Source of the DNA: Nostoc sp. LEGE 06077
GTDB taxonomy: Bacteria; Cyanobacteriota; Cyanobacteriia; Cyanobacteriales; Nostocaceae
Length of the DNA: 64,000 nucleotides
Direction of reading: 5' to 3'
Assembly: GCF_015207705.1 (NCBI RefSeq)
Contig: NZ_JADEWI010000013.1
Location: forward strand, 1-64,000
Part shown: one piece after another, positions 1 to 8,568 of the stretch
How positions within the stretch are numbered: the first letter of the stretch is position 1
How the letters are laid out: each line of letters opens with the position of its first letter
Notes under the pieces: model-generated
Seen by the model: only the letters and a program-made list of their open reading frames with translations
Databases searched by the model: none
Told to the model about the DNA's origin: nothing
Translations under genes and position numbers: made by a program

Positions 1-65
1 GCACCCCTGCCCCCTTGCTGACCTCCACGAGTGATTTTCTTATCCGAACCGTATTACCTGACACC

Positions 66-2768
66 CTACTGACGTAGTTGCGATCGCCTTTCGCCATAGC
101 GTAATAGTCTTTCGATGGTTGCCAGGCGATTTTCCCAAACTTTGACTTGATAAGGGTTATTCGTTGCCGCATCGCGCATCCAAATGCGAAATTGCGACTG
201 GAAGCGAGTTAATGAGGCTTTGGCTGTAAGTAACTTCGCCGGAGAAGGGGCAGCCGCCAGTTGATTTAAAGCTTTTTCTACGACTTCTATTTGGTTGTTA
301 AAATCTGCAACTTTAATGGCAGGTATCTGCACTAGTTCGTTTTGTAGAACATACTGCCATTCTCGTTTTAGCAACCCATAACGCACAACGGCAGTTTCAA
401 AAGGTTGGCGTAGGGGAATTGGTTCATCTGGTATAGATGGCACTTTACCTTGAGTACTATTAAAGATTTTCAGCAAATCATTGTTAAAATTCTCCGCCGC
501 AAACAGGGCGTAACCACTGGCTGGTAAGTCTCTAATTAGTTGTAATTGGTCAAATGCTGCCAAATTTGGTAAAGACAGCAAACGAATTCCTGGAACTAAC
601 AAAGTTGAACCCAACTGACTAGAAGCTATCCACGGTTGGGCAAGACGTTGAAAACGGGCAGTATCTTGAGCATAAGTCATGGGGACAATCACATCTATAT
701 CTCCCCGCCTTGCCCACACTTCCCAATGTTGTTGGAGTTTCTGAATACGTTCTCGTTCTGGTAAGGGAAATACTGCCACGGACAAAATCAAATCCTCACG
801 CTTTTGCCGCATCATTTGAGAGACTTCGGCGACAAAACTATCAACTTGTTGGGTACGAAATTCTGTCCACTTTTGCCATAACTCAACTTGGGTGGGCGAA
901 ATAGTCAATGGGTCAACACCAGTCAACTTTTGAAATTGCGCTCGTGCTGCTTGACCATAACCGTAACTCCGACCAGCCAAGGGATCTTGGAAGGGATAGC
1001 GAATGTAATCTAGCTGCAAACCATCTACTTGATATTCGCTGACAATTTCTGCAAACAGCTTCAAGAGATATTGCCGCAATTCTGGGTTAGCTGGATCAAA
1101 AAATGGTTTGGTTTGACCAGGGGGAATGGTATTACCTTTGTTGTCGTAGTTTGCCCAATTAGGATGGGCTGCCAGTACTGGCCCTGGATAATCAGGATGA
1201 ACATTAATAACTTGGTTGTGACGCTGATTCCCGGCGGCAAAAGTCCACACCCAGGCGTGTAACTCCATGTCTCGTTCATGGGCTAATTTCACCGCCACGG
1301 CTAAAGGGTTCCAGCCACGAATTAGGGGGTTTTGCTGGGGTGCAACTTTACTGGGGTATATAGGATAACTGGCGTTGAGAGTTTCAAAAAAAACAGTGTT
1401 AATTCCCGATTGTGCCAAACGGTCAAAAACTTCGGCTAATTTTTTTTCGCCCCCTGCCCGGACAATTGTGCCTCTATCTAACCAAACTGCCCGAATTTCG
1501 GCAGGGGCTAATCGGCGATTGGTAGGAAAATGTTTCCACAAATTGGTTCTGGTGGCTAACCATTGCTGACGCGCTAAGGCATAGTTTTTATTGGCTATGA
1601 GTTGGGGAATGTTTTTGGCGACTAGCCGCGCTTGGGTAATGGCTTGTTCTTTACTCTGACTCGCAAATCCTGGTCTAGTGGAGGCGACACGGGTTTCTTC
1701 TTCTTTGAGAGATTGGGGATTGCTGGCGATGGCTTCATCCAGGTTAGCAGCATGAACTGAGGCGGCTAAATGGGCGCTTTCTACCCGACTAATTAAATTT
1801 TCTAATTCTTGCTGGAGGGCGATCGCTTCTTTTTCGTCAATTGGCTGATTGGAATTGGGTTCTACATTCCAGCGCACTGTTTGTTCTAGTTGATCAATGG
1901 CTTCTGGGGAGGATGGACGAGAGGTGCGGGGAACTAATGGGGCTTGGGGAATAACGGGAGTTATGGGGGATGGAGAATTCAGGGAAGCAGTGGCAATTGT
2001 GGTGGAACACTTGGAGTCAGCCCCGGCAATTTTCTGCTGTCCTGGGGATGGTGCTGTTAAATGATGATTGATGGCAGCTTTTAACCAAGCGTTATCTAAC
2101 TCAAAGGTGGAGGCGGCATCTGTTCCCCAACGCCAGCCTAATAAGGTAGACCATTCTGTAGTGACGACGGCGGCGGGATTGTCTGGGGCATTCCAAACTG
2201 CGGTGGCTTGACTCGTCCCACCTTCAGGAATGACCACACCACCACGAACTTGTCCAAATAGTTCGGTTTGGTTAGCCCATCTCTGTGGCTGAGTTTTGGC
2301 TGGTTTGAGTTGTTGTGTTTCATCTAACCCAAACCCCCAATAACTGCCAAGGAGCGATCGCAATAACTGCCGCACTCCCGGCGCTGATAAACTGCCAACC
2401 GGGCCACTGGCGATAATTTTGCCGCCTTTACTCACCCATGATTCTAAGGCGATCGCTTGGGCGGGGGTTAATGTCTCAACGTTGGGCAAAAATAAGACGC
2501 GGCGATCGCCCCAATCACCACTACTTCTAACTGCTGATAAGGGAATCACACAATAATTTACCCCAATCGCTTGCAAGCGTTTAGTAATTCCTGTCCATTG
2601 CTGCCTGTTTTCTGTACTCTGGACTACGCTTAATACAGGTTCTTCACTTGCTGCCCTAACTGCTAAAATATTAAAACTAGTTAAACAATTAACGATTAAA
2701 AAGTTAAAACTAAAAATGAAGAATCTGGCTTTTTTTGTGACTTTGATTGCAGTTCCCTGATTCTTCAC
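66..2768 (-). CDS. Secreted GH10-like (GHL10/DUF187) glycoside hydrolase family protein
   Basis: An exported protein of 900 residues. The N-terminus is basic, then hydrophobic (about residues 14-38), and ends in an AVRA-type signal-peptidase site before ASEE. Residues about 45-240 form a separate N-terminal domain with alternating hydrophobic strands and Gly-rich turns. A Pro/Ser-rich linker and a helical segment (about 300-420) follow. Residues about 428-740 are the glycosyl-hydrolase-like (beta/alpha)8 region of the GHL10 family, with AVWLDRGTIVRA at its start, GLQLDYIRYPFQD (Asp near 586) and DVIVPMTYAQD. The last 130 residues are helical. The family acts outside the cytoplasm, possibly on cell-wall or exopolysaccharide glycans, but the substrate is unknown. 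Family assignment is firm; biochemical role is not. Confidence 0.85.
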   Translation of the reverse strand: MKNQGTAIKVTKKARFFIFSFNFLIVNCLTSFNILAVRAASEEPVLSVVQSTENRQQWTGITKRLQAIGVNYCVIPLSAVRSSGDWGDRRVLFLPNVETLTPAQAIALESWVSKGGKIIASGPVGSLSAPGVRQLLRSLLGSYWGFGLDETQQLKPAKTQPQRWANQTELFGQVRGGVVIPEGGTSQATAVWNAPDNPAAVVTTEWSTLLGWRWGTDAASTFELDNAWLKAAINHHLTAPSPGQQKIAGADSKCSTTIATASLNSPSPITPVIPQAPLVPRTSRPSSPEAIDQLEQTVRWNVEPNSNQPIDEKEAIALQQELENLISRVESAHLAASVHAANLDEAIASNPQSLKEEETRVASTRPGFASQSKEQAITQARLVAKNIPQLIANKNYALARQQWLATRTNLWKHFPTNRRLAPAEIRAVWLDRGTIVRAGGEKKLAEVFDRLAQSGINTVFFETLNASYPIYPSKVAPQQNPLIRGWNPLAVAVKLAHERDMELHAWVWTFAAGNQRHNQVINVHPDYPGPVLAAHPNWANYDNKGNTIPPGQTKPFFDPANPELRQYLLKLFAEIVSEYQVDGLQLDYIRYPFQDPLAGRSYGYGQAARAQFQKLTGVDPLTISPTQVELWQKWTEFRTQQVDSFVAEVSQMMRQKREDLILSVAVFPLPERERIQKLQQHWEVWARRGDIDVIVPMTYAQDTARFQRLAQPWIASSQLGSTLLVPGIRLLSLPNLAAFDQLQLIRDLPASGYALFAAENFNNDLLKIFNSTQGKVPSIPDEPIPLRQPFETAVVRYGLLKREWQYVLQNELVQIPAIKVADFNNQIEVVEKALNQLAAAPSPAKLLTAKASLTRFQSQFRIWMRDAATNNPYQVKVWENRLATIERLLRYGERRSQLRQ

Positions 2769-2870
2769 TTTTAACCCTCACTTTTTTATTATTAGACAGT
2801 GTTTATTATTTATCATTCAGCATAACAATAAATTACCTCCGAAAAACAACTGATGTTTTTATATTTAAGC

Positions 2871-4205
2871 TCAGACTTGTTCAGTAATACAGGTAGTGAT
2901 TAGTTCTTCTACTCCAGCTACTGGGAGGATTTTTGTATTTAATTGTCTAGCTAATTCCTCAAGTTTGACATCATCTAAAAATACTAATTCGCCATGTTTA
3001 AGCATGACATTTGGCAACAAAATTCCTGCACCTAAATCTTTTTGTTTAAGGTATAAAAGTAAATCATGACCTGTGAGTAATCCAGTGACACTAATACTTT
3101 GTCCCCAGTAATCACTAGCTAAAGCCATCATATTTACTTCTAACCCCTCAACAGAATTTAGGCGTTGCAATATCGGTTGAAATGCTTTTTCGACGGCGTT
3201 ACCTACTACCCAAGTAAATTTTCTGGGCGGAGAAATTTTGTTTGGTAGTAATTCCGTAGCAGCAGATGCAAATTGCTTAATAAATAACTGAATCGAACCG
3301 ACACCGTTGTCGATTTGCGGATAGTCTTCGTATTCAGCTTCTGTGGGTAGTTCTTCTCCAGCAATTAAAAACCATTCATCGGCTAACCAGACAACATTTG
3401 AGCCGCATTTCTGGCGAAATTGTTTAGCGAGCGATCGCACTTGTAAAATAACTTCTTGAGCTTTTTCTCTAGTTACAGGTATCAGTTCGTCTTCTTGAGG
3501 ACGAAACCGCGTCAAACCTACCGGCACGACTGCCACCGATGCCACGGCAGGTACATCACCAGTATAAAATGACGCTAAATCTTTGAGGGTTTGTTCCAGA
3601 TGTTGCCCATCATTTATCCCCGGACAAACCACAACTTGAGCGTGAATTTGTAATCTTCTTTTTTGGAACCAGCGCAGTTGTTCCATAATTTGTCCCGCCC
3701 GCTGATTTTTCAGCAACCGTATTCTAATATCTGGTTCGGTTGCATGAACTGATACAAACAAGGGCGACAAGCGCATTTGTTCAATCCGCTGCCATTCCCG
3801 TTCGGGTAAATTAGTTAATGTCAGGTAAGAGCCATACAAAAAGCTCAGACGATAATCATCATCTTTAAAATACAAGCTAGAGCGTTTACCTGGGGGTTGC
3901 TGATCAATAAAGCAAAAGGGACAGCGATTATTGCACTGAATTAACGCATCAAATAAGGCTGTTTCAAATTCCAAGCCTAAATCATCGTCATAGTCTTTTT
4001 CAATTTCGACGTGATGGGTTTTGCCAGTTGTATCTAAAACTTCTAATTCTAAAAATTCATCTGCACAGAGAAATTGATAATCAATTAAATCGCGGGGACG
4101 TGTACCATTAATAGCGACGATCGCATCTCCAACTTCAAAGCCAATCTCAGCGGCGATGGAGTTGGGTAGCACCTTGGTAATTTTGGCAGGATGAAGGTTG
4201 GTCAT
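2871..4205 (-). CDS. PDZ / radical-SAM DUF512 family protein
   Basis: This matches the cyanobacterial family of putative Fe-S oxidoreductases with a short PDZ-like N-terminus (residues about 5-60; GFEVGDAIVAINGTRPRD). A radical-SAM-like cysteine cluster follows (CNNRCPFCFIDQQ, C-x3-C-x2-C), then a DUF512-type C-terminal domain. I chose the ATG at 4205 (MTNLHPAKITK). The frame stays open 19 codons further, to 4262, but those codons run through a heptanucleotide repeat and a 14-bp palindrome and look non-coding. The [4Fe-4S]/SAM chemistry is inferred from the motif; substrate and pathway are unknown. It lies 81 bp upstream (in minus-strand terms, downstream) of uppP on the same strand, so co-transcription with uppP is possible. 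Confidence 0.85.
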   Translation of the reverse strand: MTNLHPAKITKVLPNSIAAEIGFEVGDAIVAINGTRPRDLIDYQFLCADEFLELEVLDTTGKTHHVEIEKDYDDDLGLEFETALFDALIQCNNRCPFCFIDQQPPGKRSSLYFKDDDYRLSFLYGSYLTLTNLPEREWQRIEQMRLSPLFVSVHATEPDIRIRLLKNQRAGQIMEQLRWFQKRRLQIHAQVVVCPGINDGQHLEQTLKDLASFYTGDVPAVASVAVVPVGLTRFRPQEDELIPVTREKAQEVILQVRSLAKQFRQKCGSNVVWLADEWFLIAGEELPTEAEYEDYPQIDNGVGSIQLFIKQFASAATELLPNKISPPRKFTWVVGNAVEKAFQPILQRLNSVEGLEVNMMALASDYWGQSISVTGLLTGHDLLLYLKQKDLGAGILLPNVMLKHGELVFLDDVKLEELARQLNTKILPVAGVEELITTCITEQV

Positions 4206-4207
4206 TG

Positions 4208-4248
4208 GAAGTATGAAGTATGAAGTAGTAGGATCGAACGGCCGTTCG
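4208..4248. repeat. Heptamer tandem repeat plus 14-bp palindrome
   Basis: Three tandem GAAGTAT-type units (4208-4228) are followed by the perfect palindrome CGAACGGCCGTTCG (4235-4248). This is the short tandem repeat and interspersed palindrome style common between genes in Nostocales. It supports the downstream start at 4205 for the radical-SAM gene. Confidence 0.7.
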
Positions 4249-4285
4249 CCCCTACTCTTCATAATTTATCCTTCATCCTTACCGA

Positions 4286-5245
4286 TTAACTATTTTTTAA
4301 AATTCCAGCACTAATCGCACCTAAAATAGCTATGCCAAAGGCGAGGCGATACCAAATAAATACCCAAGTGCTTTGGGTTTTGAGGAACCGCAGTAAACCA
4401 GCAATGGATATATAAGAAAAAATCGCCGCTGAAATCACACCTGCAATTAAGGGTAAGAATCCTGTACCGCTAACTTCACCCAAAGCACTTTTTAACTCGA
4501 CTAACCCTGCTAGGGTAATGGCGGGAATACCAAGTAAAAAGGAAAATCTGGCGGCTGTTTCCCGTTGTAAGGTCATAAATAACCCGGCTGTTAAGGTGGA
4601 ACCAGAACGGGATACACCAGGAATTAAGGCTAAAGATTGTGCTAAACCCATTAATAGCCCATCATTCATGGTCAGTTGTTCAAAGTCTCGTTGTCGCTTG
4701 CCGAGTTTTTCGGCAATTCCCAATAATAGGGACATAAATATGGAAGCGATCGCAATTGAGCCTATGCTTCTAATGGGCGAATTATCATAATCGGGTATAA
4801 ATCTTTTGATCAACAAGCCAAAAAAGATAATTGGCAAGGTTCCCAAGGCAATTCCTAAAGATAGACGAAAGTCATAATCAGCATAATCTTTTTGGGCGAT
4901 CGCTCTAAATGCTCCCTTGGCAATTCGGGTTAAATCTTCCCAAAAGTACCACAGCACAGCCGCAATACTCCCCAGCTGAATCACCGCTGTAAACGCCACT
5001 CCCGGATCACCCCAACCCAAAACTATCGGCACAACTTTTAAATGGGCTGTACTACTAATAGGTAGGAATTCCGTCATTCCTTGGACGAAGCCTAAAACAA
5101 TTGCTTGCAAAATATTCATTTGTTGCACTCCACTAACCTCTGGGTTGGGCGGAGTACTCATAACTTTTAGGGGAAGTGCGGCCACTACGGAAATTGCCGA
5201 TGTGGCACTTATAAGCACGAACCATAGACGTTTTGATAAAGCCAT
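4286..5245 (-). CDS. uppP: Undecaprenyl-diphosphatase UppP (BacA)
   Basis: An integral membrane phosphatase that recycles undecaprenyl diphosphate to the monophosphate carrier used for peptidoglycan and lipid-linked glycans. The family signatures are intact: GMTEFLPISSTAHL near the N-terminus and PGVSRSGSTLTAGL in the middle, with about eight hydrophobic segments. Starting at the ATG at 5245 gives 319 residues with an extra N-terminal hydrophobic segment (FVLISATSAISVVAALP). A second in-frame ATG at 5119 (MNILQAIVLGFVQG) would give a protein closer to the usual family length. Which start is used cannot be settled here; function is secure. It would supply lipid carrier to envelope glycan synthesis, though it is not linked to the 33-61 kb locus. 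Confidence 0.93.
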   Translation of the reverse strand: MALSKRLWFVLISATSAISVVAALPLKVMSTPPNPEVSGVQQMNILQAIVLGFVQGMTEFLPISSTAHLKVVPIVLGWGDPGVAFTAVIQLGSIAAVLWYFWEDLTRIAKGAFRAIAQKDYADYDFRLSLGIALGTLPIIFFGLLIKRFIPDYDNSPIRSIGSIAIASIFMSLLLGIAEKLGKRQRDFEQLTMNDGLLMGLAQSLALIPGVSRSGSTLTAGLFMTLQRETAARFSFLLGIPAITLAGLVELKSALGEVSGTGFLPLIAGVISAAIFSYISIAGLLRFLKTQSTWVFIWYRLAFGIAILGAISAGILKNS

Positions 5246-5350
5246 TAATTTACCTGCGATCGCTCCGATTACAACCAATTACACAAACATCTTTTTGAGA
5301 AGCTTACAGGATACTTATAGCAGGCGATAGGTAAGAGATGAGAGGTAATA

Positions 5351-5371
5351 GGTGACAGGTGACAGGTGGCA
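5351..5371. repeat. Heptanucleotide tandem repeat (GGTGACA)
   Basis: Three tandem units, GGTGACA-GGTGACA-GGTGGCA, lie in the 5246-5643 intergenic stretch between divergent uppP and the DUF3120 gene. Nothing else recognisable as coding lies there; the palindrome and paired motif near 5602-5672 are listed separately. Confidence 0.6.
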
Positions 5372-5601
5372 AGTAATAGCTGATAGAGTGAAAAGCTTTG
5401 CGGTGTCTAAGTTTTATCATCTTCATGATGTTGTCAACTATGTTTTGCGGGCAAAAATTTTGTTTGTTGAGATGGGAGATCAGGGTTTAGGGAAAATATT
5501 AACCTCACGCCCCTTTTTCATGATTTATTTCTCTCAGACATTTAAAATTACGCAAAATCTAGGTAAAATAAAAATGCCCTAGGGGGGGATTTTTAGGTAT
5601 G

Positions 5602-5619
5602 TTATCTTAAATAAGATAA
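5602..5619. promoter_or_regulatory. Inverted repeat upstream of DUF3120 gene
   Basis: TTATCTT-AAAT-AAGATAA is a perfect 7-bp inverted repeat with a 4-bp centre, about 25 bp before the earliest possible start codon. It could be an operator. The only evidence is symmetry and position. Confidence 0.35.
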
Positions 5620-5620
5620 A

Positions 5621-5672
5621 GTTTAGTTACAATTATTAAAACTTTGATTAATAATACTTTGTTTAGTTACAA
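5621..5672. repeat. Direct repeat GTTTAGTTACAA x2, 40 bp apart
   Basis: Identical 12-mers occur at 5621-5632 and 5661-5672. The 40-bp period is about four helical turns, which would put both copies on one face of the DNA. The second copy lies inside the coding frame if the TTG at 5644 is the true start. Confidence 0.4.
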
Positions 5673-6423
5673 CGCTTCTACTACAGCTATAGATAAGGAA
5701 TTAACCGTAAAGAAAGCGGGGAACCTAGGTATAGAAGAATTAGAATCTACACTTTCTGCGTCCCCATCTTTACCATTGTTAATATCGTCTCGACAAACTT
5801 GGTTAGTGTTGGCGGCGGCGGTGTTTTTAGTATCAGTCCCAGTATTTATTGAAGCACCACTAGTGCGATCGCTACCCAGCCTCAGTTTAGCGATGACTGG
5901 GTTTTGGGTGTGGTTGAGTTTTCGCTTAATGTCACGCCCTGCAACATACATCTGGGGGGATTTACTCTTAGGTTTTAGCTGGAGTTGGTTAGCAGGGGCA
6001 ATTTATTGGGGTTGGTTACGTTGGGAACCTGCATGGCATTTACCAGTGGAGTCTATCGGCTTACCGTTTGCTTGTTGGTGTCTGGTGAGAAACTGGTGCA
6101 AGGTTGGTAACTGGTTTTATTTAGGTTCCTTGTTCGGCACAGTTTTAACAGATGTGTATTTCTACATAGTTGACCTCATGCCCTATTGGCGGCAAATTAT
6201 GCAGGTAGAACCTGACAGCGTGTCACCAATTTTACAAGCTGCTGTCACTCAAGTCCAAACACCTTGGGGACAAGCCTGGGCTGTGGCTCTAGCATTGATA
6301 TTATTAACAGCAGGAATTTTACCATTACGTCACCAGCAGCGACACTGGTACGCTTTTGCTGGGGCAGTCTTAAGTACTATTTTGGTAGACGGCTTATTTT
6401 TGTTAGCAGCTAATTGTGCTTAA
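5644..6423 (+). CDS. DUF3120 domain membrane protein
   Basis: A cyanobacterium-specific integral membrane protein of unknown function. After a polar N-terminal tail of about 47 residues come about six hydrophobic segments rich in Trp and Gly, including a LLGFSWSWLAGAIYWGWL stretch and a long VALALILLTAGILPL helix. No ATG exists in frame before the first membrane segment, and there is a TAA at 5617. The start must therefore be a non-ATG codon, with TTG at 5644 or TTG at 5659 the best candidates. I recognise the family from overall pattern; no catalytic motif is visible. The gene stands alone, divergent from uppP. Confidence 0.75.
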   Translation: MINNTLFSYNASTTAIDKELTVKKAGNLGIEELESTLSASPSLPLLISSRQTWLVLAAAVFLVSVPVFIEAPLVRSLPSLSLAMTGFWVWLSFRLMSRPATYIWGDLLLGFSWSWLAGAIYWGWLRWEPAWHLPVESIGLPFACWCLVRNWCKVGNWFYLGSLFGTVLTDVYFYIVDLMPYWRQIMQVEPDSVSPILQAAVTQVQTPWGQAWAVALALILLTAGILPLRHQQRHWYAFAGAVLSTILVDGLFLLAANCA

Positions 6424-6652
6424 AAATTTAGATTTCAACAATTAATTGACAGGTATAGCAGAAGGCAGGAGTGAAGAGAGTTTTAGTAAGTTAATTTTTC
6501 TTCACATATTTCAGTTTTTCCGAGTGTTTCTACTTGTAGCAAAAGTCAAATGCTTGCAGTGAAGTAGTTTTGGCGTTTGAAGATATCCTAATCTATCTGG
6601 CTACCGCTGTATATTAAACATCCAGATATCGAGTGATTTAAAAGATATTTTT

Positions 6653-7630
6653 TTAGAGAGAAGACGAGATTTTAGCAAGCACAATTTTCACTGCATCGAC
6701 AATTACATCTGGTTGATCTAACCAGACAAAATGTCCACTTTGATTTGCCTCAACTTGCAGAAAATCTGTTGATAAATTACCTAACTGGATGTGCATTTTA
6801 TCCCGCAACTGGTTAGCACCTCGTAAAGGGATAAAAATACTCCAAAAAGATGGTTTAAAGAAGGAATTAGCTTTAATACTAACTAGAGGACTTTGAGCGA
6901 AATCCTTAGCAATACTCACCTGACGCGCACTTTTGTCTAGATTTATCATCTCTCGGCTCATTGTTATCCAGTGTTTAGGACGACAAAAAGAACGTTTAAC
7001 CCAATTGAGAGAATTCTGAGAAAAGTTGCGTAACTCAGGCTTGATTAATTCAAATACTTTACATACTCTCAGTAATCTGATAATCCCCAGTATTGAGCCT
7101 GGAATAGAAATCAGAAAACCAGAAATAAAAAATAGCTTTAAGGCTTGTAATTGGAGAGACATCTGTGACATTCCTGTCTCATGTAATCCATCTGTGAGTA
7201 CGATTCCTGCAACTTTTTCGGGAAACAGATGGGCATATAGTCTCACATTGTAACTACCAAAAGAATTGCCTACTAAAACGTAGGGTGGTTCAATACCGGC
7301 TTTAGTCAGTAGTAAGTCTAATTCTTGGACAATTTGACGGCTAGTTCGAGGATATGGGCTGTGATCACTCCATCCATAACCTGCGCGATCGTATATACAT
7401 ACTCGTCCTAATTTGGCCAATTCCTCAATCAGAAAATAGCCTTCTATTCCTCCTAAGCTATGTTCTAAAACAATTGTTGGTCTAGCTTCTCCTAAAACGT
7501 AAAGATGTAAGCGATATCCACCAATATCAATCAATTTACCCGGCGGTGGTTGTCTCTCTTCCCAGTAGATAGCGATCGCTTGATAAATTGTTGTAGCAAG
7601 TAACAGAAGAACTTTGATGGAAATCGACAT
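6653..7630 (-). CDS. Alpha/beta hydrolase
   Basis: A single hydrophobic N-terminal segment (residues about 5-20) anchors an alpha/beta-hydrolase fold. Strand-turn elements include TIVLEHSLGGIEGYF, then VCIYDRAGYGWSDHS and the nucleophile elbow VGNSFGSYN with Ser in G-N-S-F-G. The C-terminal QSGHFVWLDQPD contains the catalytic His. The acid is probably in the cap-to-C-terminal region. The architecture resembles proline-iminopeptidase or haloalkane-dehalogenase-like hydrolases, but substrate cannot be predicted. ATG at 7630. A GTA-N8-TAC box with a TATTAT -10-like element lies just upstream, at 7686-7699. Confidence 0.85.
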   Translation of the reverse strand: MSISIKVLLLLATTIYQAIAIYWEERQPPPGKLIDIGGYRLHLYVLGEARPTIVLEHSLGGIEGYFLIEELAKLGRVCIYDRAGYGWSDHSPYPRTSRQIVQELDLLLTKAGIEPPYVLVGNSFGSYNVRLYAHLFPEKVAGIVLTDGLHETGMSQMSLQLQALKLFFISGFLISIPGSILGIIRLLRVCKVFELIKPELRNFSQNSLNWVKRSFCRPKHWITMSREMINLDKSARQVSIAKDFAQSPLVSIKANSFFKPSFWSIFIPLRGANQLRDKMHIQLGNLSTDFLQVEANQSGHFVWLDQPDVIVDAVKIVLAKISSSL

Positions 7631-7685
7631 TCTTAAAATCCCGAATTCATGCTATGGCTGATAATAAATGCATAGCCCAGCACAA

Positions 7686-7699
7686 GTAAAAAAATATAC
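7686..7699 (-). promoter_or_regulatory. Possible NtcA box upstream of alpha/beta hydrolase
   Basis: GTA-N8-TAC (GTAAAAAAATATAC on the + strand). Reading toward the hydrolase gene on the minus strand, a TATTAT (-10-like) begins after a 19-nt gap, slightly shorter than the usual 20-24. A match of six fixed bases in AT-rich DNA is expected by chance every few kb, so this is tentative. Confidence 0.3.
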
Positions 7700-7861
7700 G
7701 CGTATTTTAACAAGTATAAAATTGCCCAAGACAAAACTTTGTAACAAAAAGTAAATTGAATCAAACCCAGTAACAGTAAATATTGTGGATATTAATACGC
7801 TGTATATTAGTTTCTGATGACTGCTGTGTGTTGATTGAGCTATCAGTTCTTAGTTAACAGT

Positions 7862-7904
7862 CGCCAGTGCAGTGGGTGCCAGTGCCGACTTGTCGCAACT
7901 GGCG
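7862..7904. repeat. Inverted repeat upstream of psbU
   Basis: CGCCAGT (7862-7868) pairs with ACTGGCG (7898-7904) around a 29-nt loop that itself contains GTGCCAGTGCC. The rest of the 7631-8006 intergenic region is AT-rich with no recognisable gene. Confidence 0.4.
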
Positions 7905-7949
7905 TTCAATAGTCAAGAGTCATAACTGTGCCTCAAAGATTATAAACTG

Positions 7950-7980
7950 TTGACAGCTGTCAGCTTAAAGCCATTATTCA
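7950..7980 (+). promoter_or_regulatory. Candidate psbU promoter with 12-bp palindrome
   Basis: TTGACA at 7950-7955 overlaps the perfect palindrome TGACAGCTGTCA (7951-7962). A TATTCA -10-like element at 7975-7980 would place the transcript start close to 7987. That fits translation from the GTG at 8007 better than from the ATG at 7986. The spacing is 19 bp, slightly long, so the assignment is tentative. Confidence 0.35.
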
Positions 7981-8006
7981 GTTTGATGGAAAGAGGTAAA
8001 AAAGTC

Positions 8007-8435
8007 GTGAAAAAATTGGTGCGTTTATTAACAGTATTTAGTTTGTTGCTTGGTTGCTGGGGATGGTTGGGTTCAACTGGTGTAGCCCAAGCTGTTGGGA
8101 TCAACAGTCTGGCGCTACCACAGGTGCCTGTTTTGGCAGTGGAGTTCCGCAACAAGGCAGATGATAAACTAGCTACGGAATTTGGTAAAAAAATTGATTT
8201 GAATAATACCAACGTCCGCGCTTTTCAAAATTATCCTGGTTTGTATCCTACCCTGGCTAAGAAAATCATCAAGAATGCTCCTTACAGCAAGGTAGAAGAT
8301 ATTTTAGATCTACCAGGACTAAGCGATCGCCAAAAACAACTCCTCCAATCTAATTTCGATAACTTCACTGTGACAGACTTAGAGCCTGCCTTCAATGAAG
8401 GAGATGATCGCTTTAACAACGGTATCTACAGATAA
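8007..8435 (+). CDS. psbU: Photosystem II 12 kDa extrinsic protein PsbU
   Basis: PsbU is a lumenal subunit that stabilises the oxygen-evolving Mn cluster of photosystem II. The precursor has an export signal ([20 protein letters not shown], ending in VAQA) and a mature domain with [20 protein letters not shown] and two helix-hairpin-helix-like motifs ([20 protein letters not shown]). It ends in NNGIYR, typical of the family. The frame is open to 7950, with an ATG at 7986. I chose the GTG at 8007 because AAGAGG precedes it at a plausible distance and it gives the 142-residue precursor length usual in Nostoc. A strong hairpin terminator follows. Confidence 0.95.
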   Translation: MKKLVRLLTVFSLLLGCWGWLGSTGVAQAVGINSLALPQVPVLAVEFRNKADDKLATEFGKKIDLNNTNVRAFQNYPGLYPTLAKKIIKNAPYSKVEDILDLPGLSDRQKQLLQSNFDNFTVTDLEPAFNEGDDRFNNGIYR

Positions 8436-8467
8436 GCCCAATTATCGATAATGTAGACAATAGTAGT

Positions 8468-8490
8468 CCACTCCCCATTTTCGGGAGTGG
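8468..8490 (+). terminator. Rho-independent terminator after psbU
   Basis: The stem CCACTCCC (8468-8475) and GGGAGTGG (8483-8490) has a 7-nt loop and is followed by TTCTCTT. It lies 33 bp after the psbU stop. Confidence 0.8.
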
Positions 8491-8508
8491 TTCTCTTATA
8501 GCCAAGTG

Positions 8509-8529
8509 CTGAGTACTGAGTACTGAGTG
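8509..8529. repeat. Heptanucleotide tandem repeat (CTGAGTA)
   Basis: Three tandem units, CTGAGTA-CTGAGTA-CTGAGTG, sit between the psbU terminator and nadB. They are of the STRR type common in Nostocales. Confidence 0.65.
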
Positions 8530-8568
8530 TTTCAGAAAATATCGTAAAAACCTTCCCTGTCTCCGACC

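Noticed and set aside
5352-5582. 76-codon plus-strand frame between uppP and DUF3120 gene
   Set aside because: It begins inside a heptanucleotide tandem repeat and shows no conserved features.
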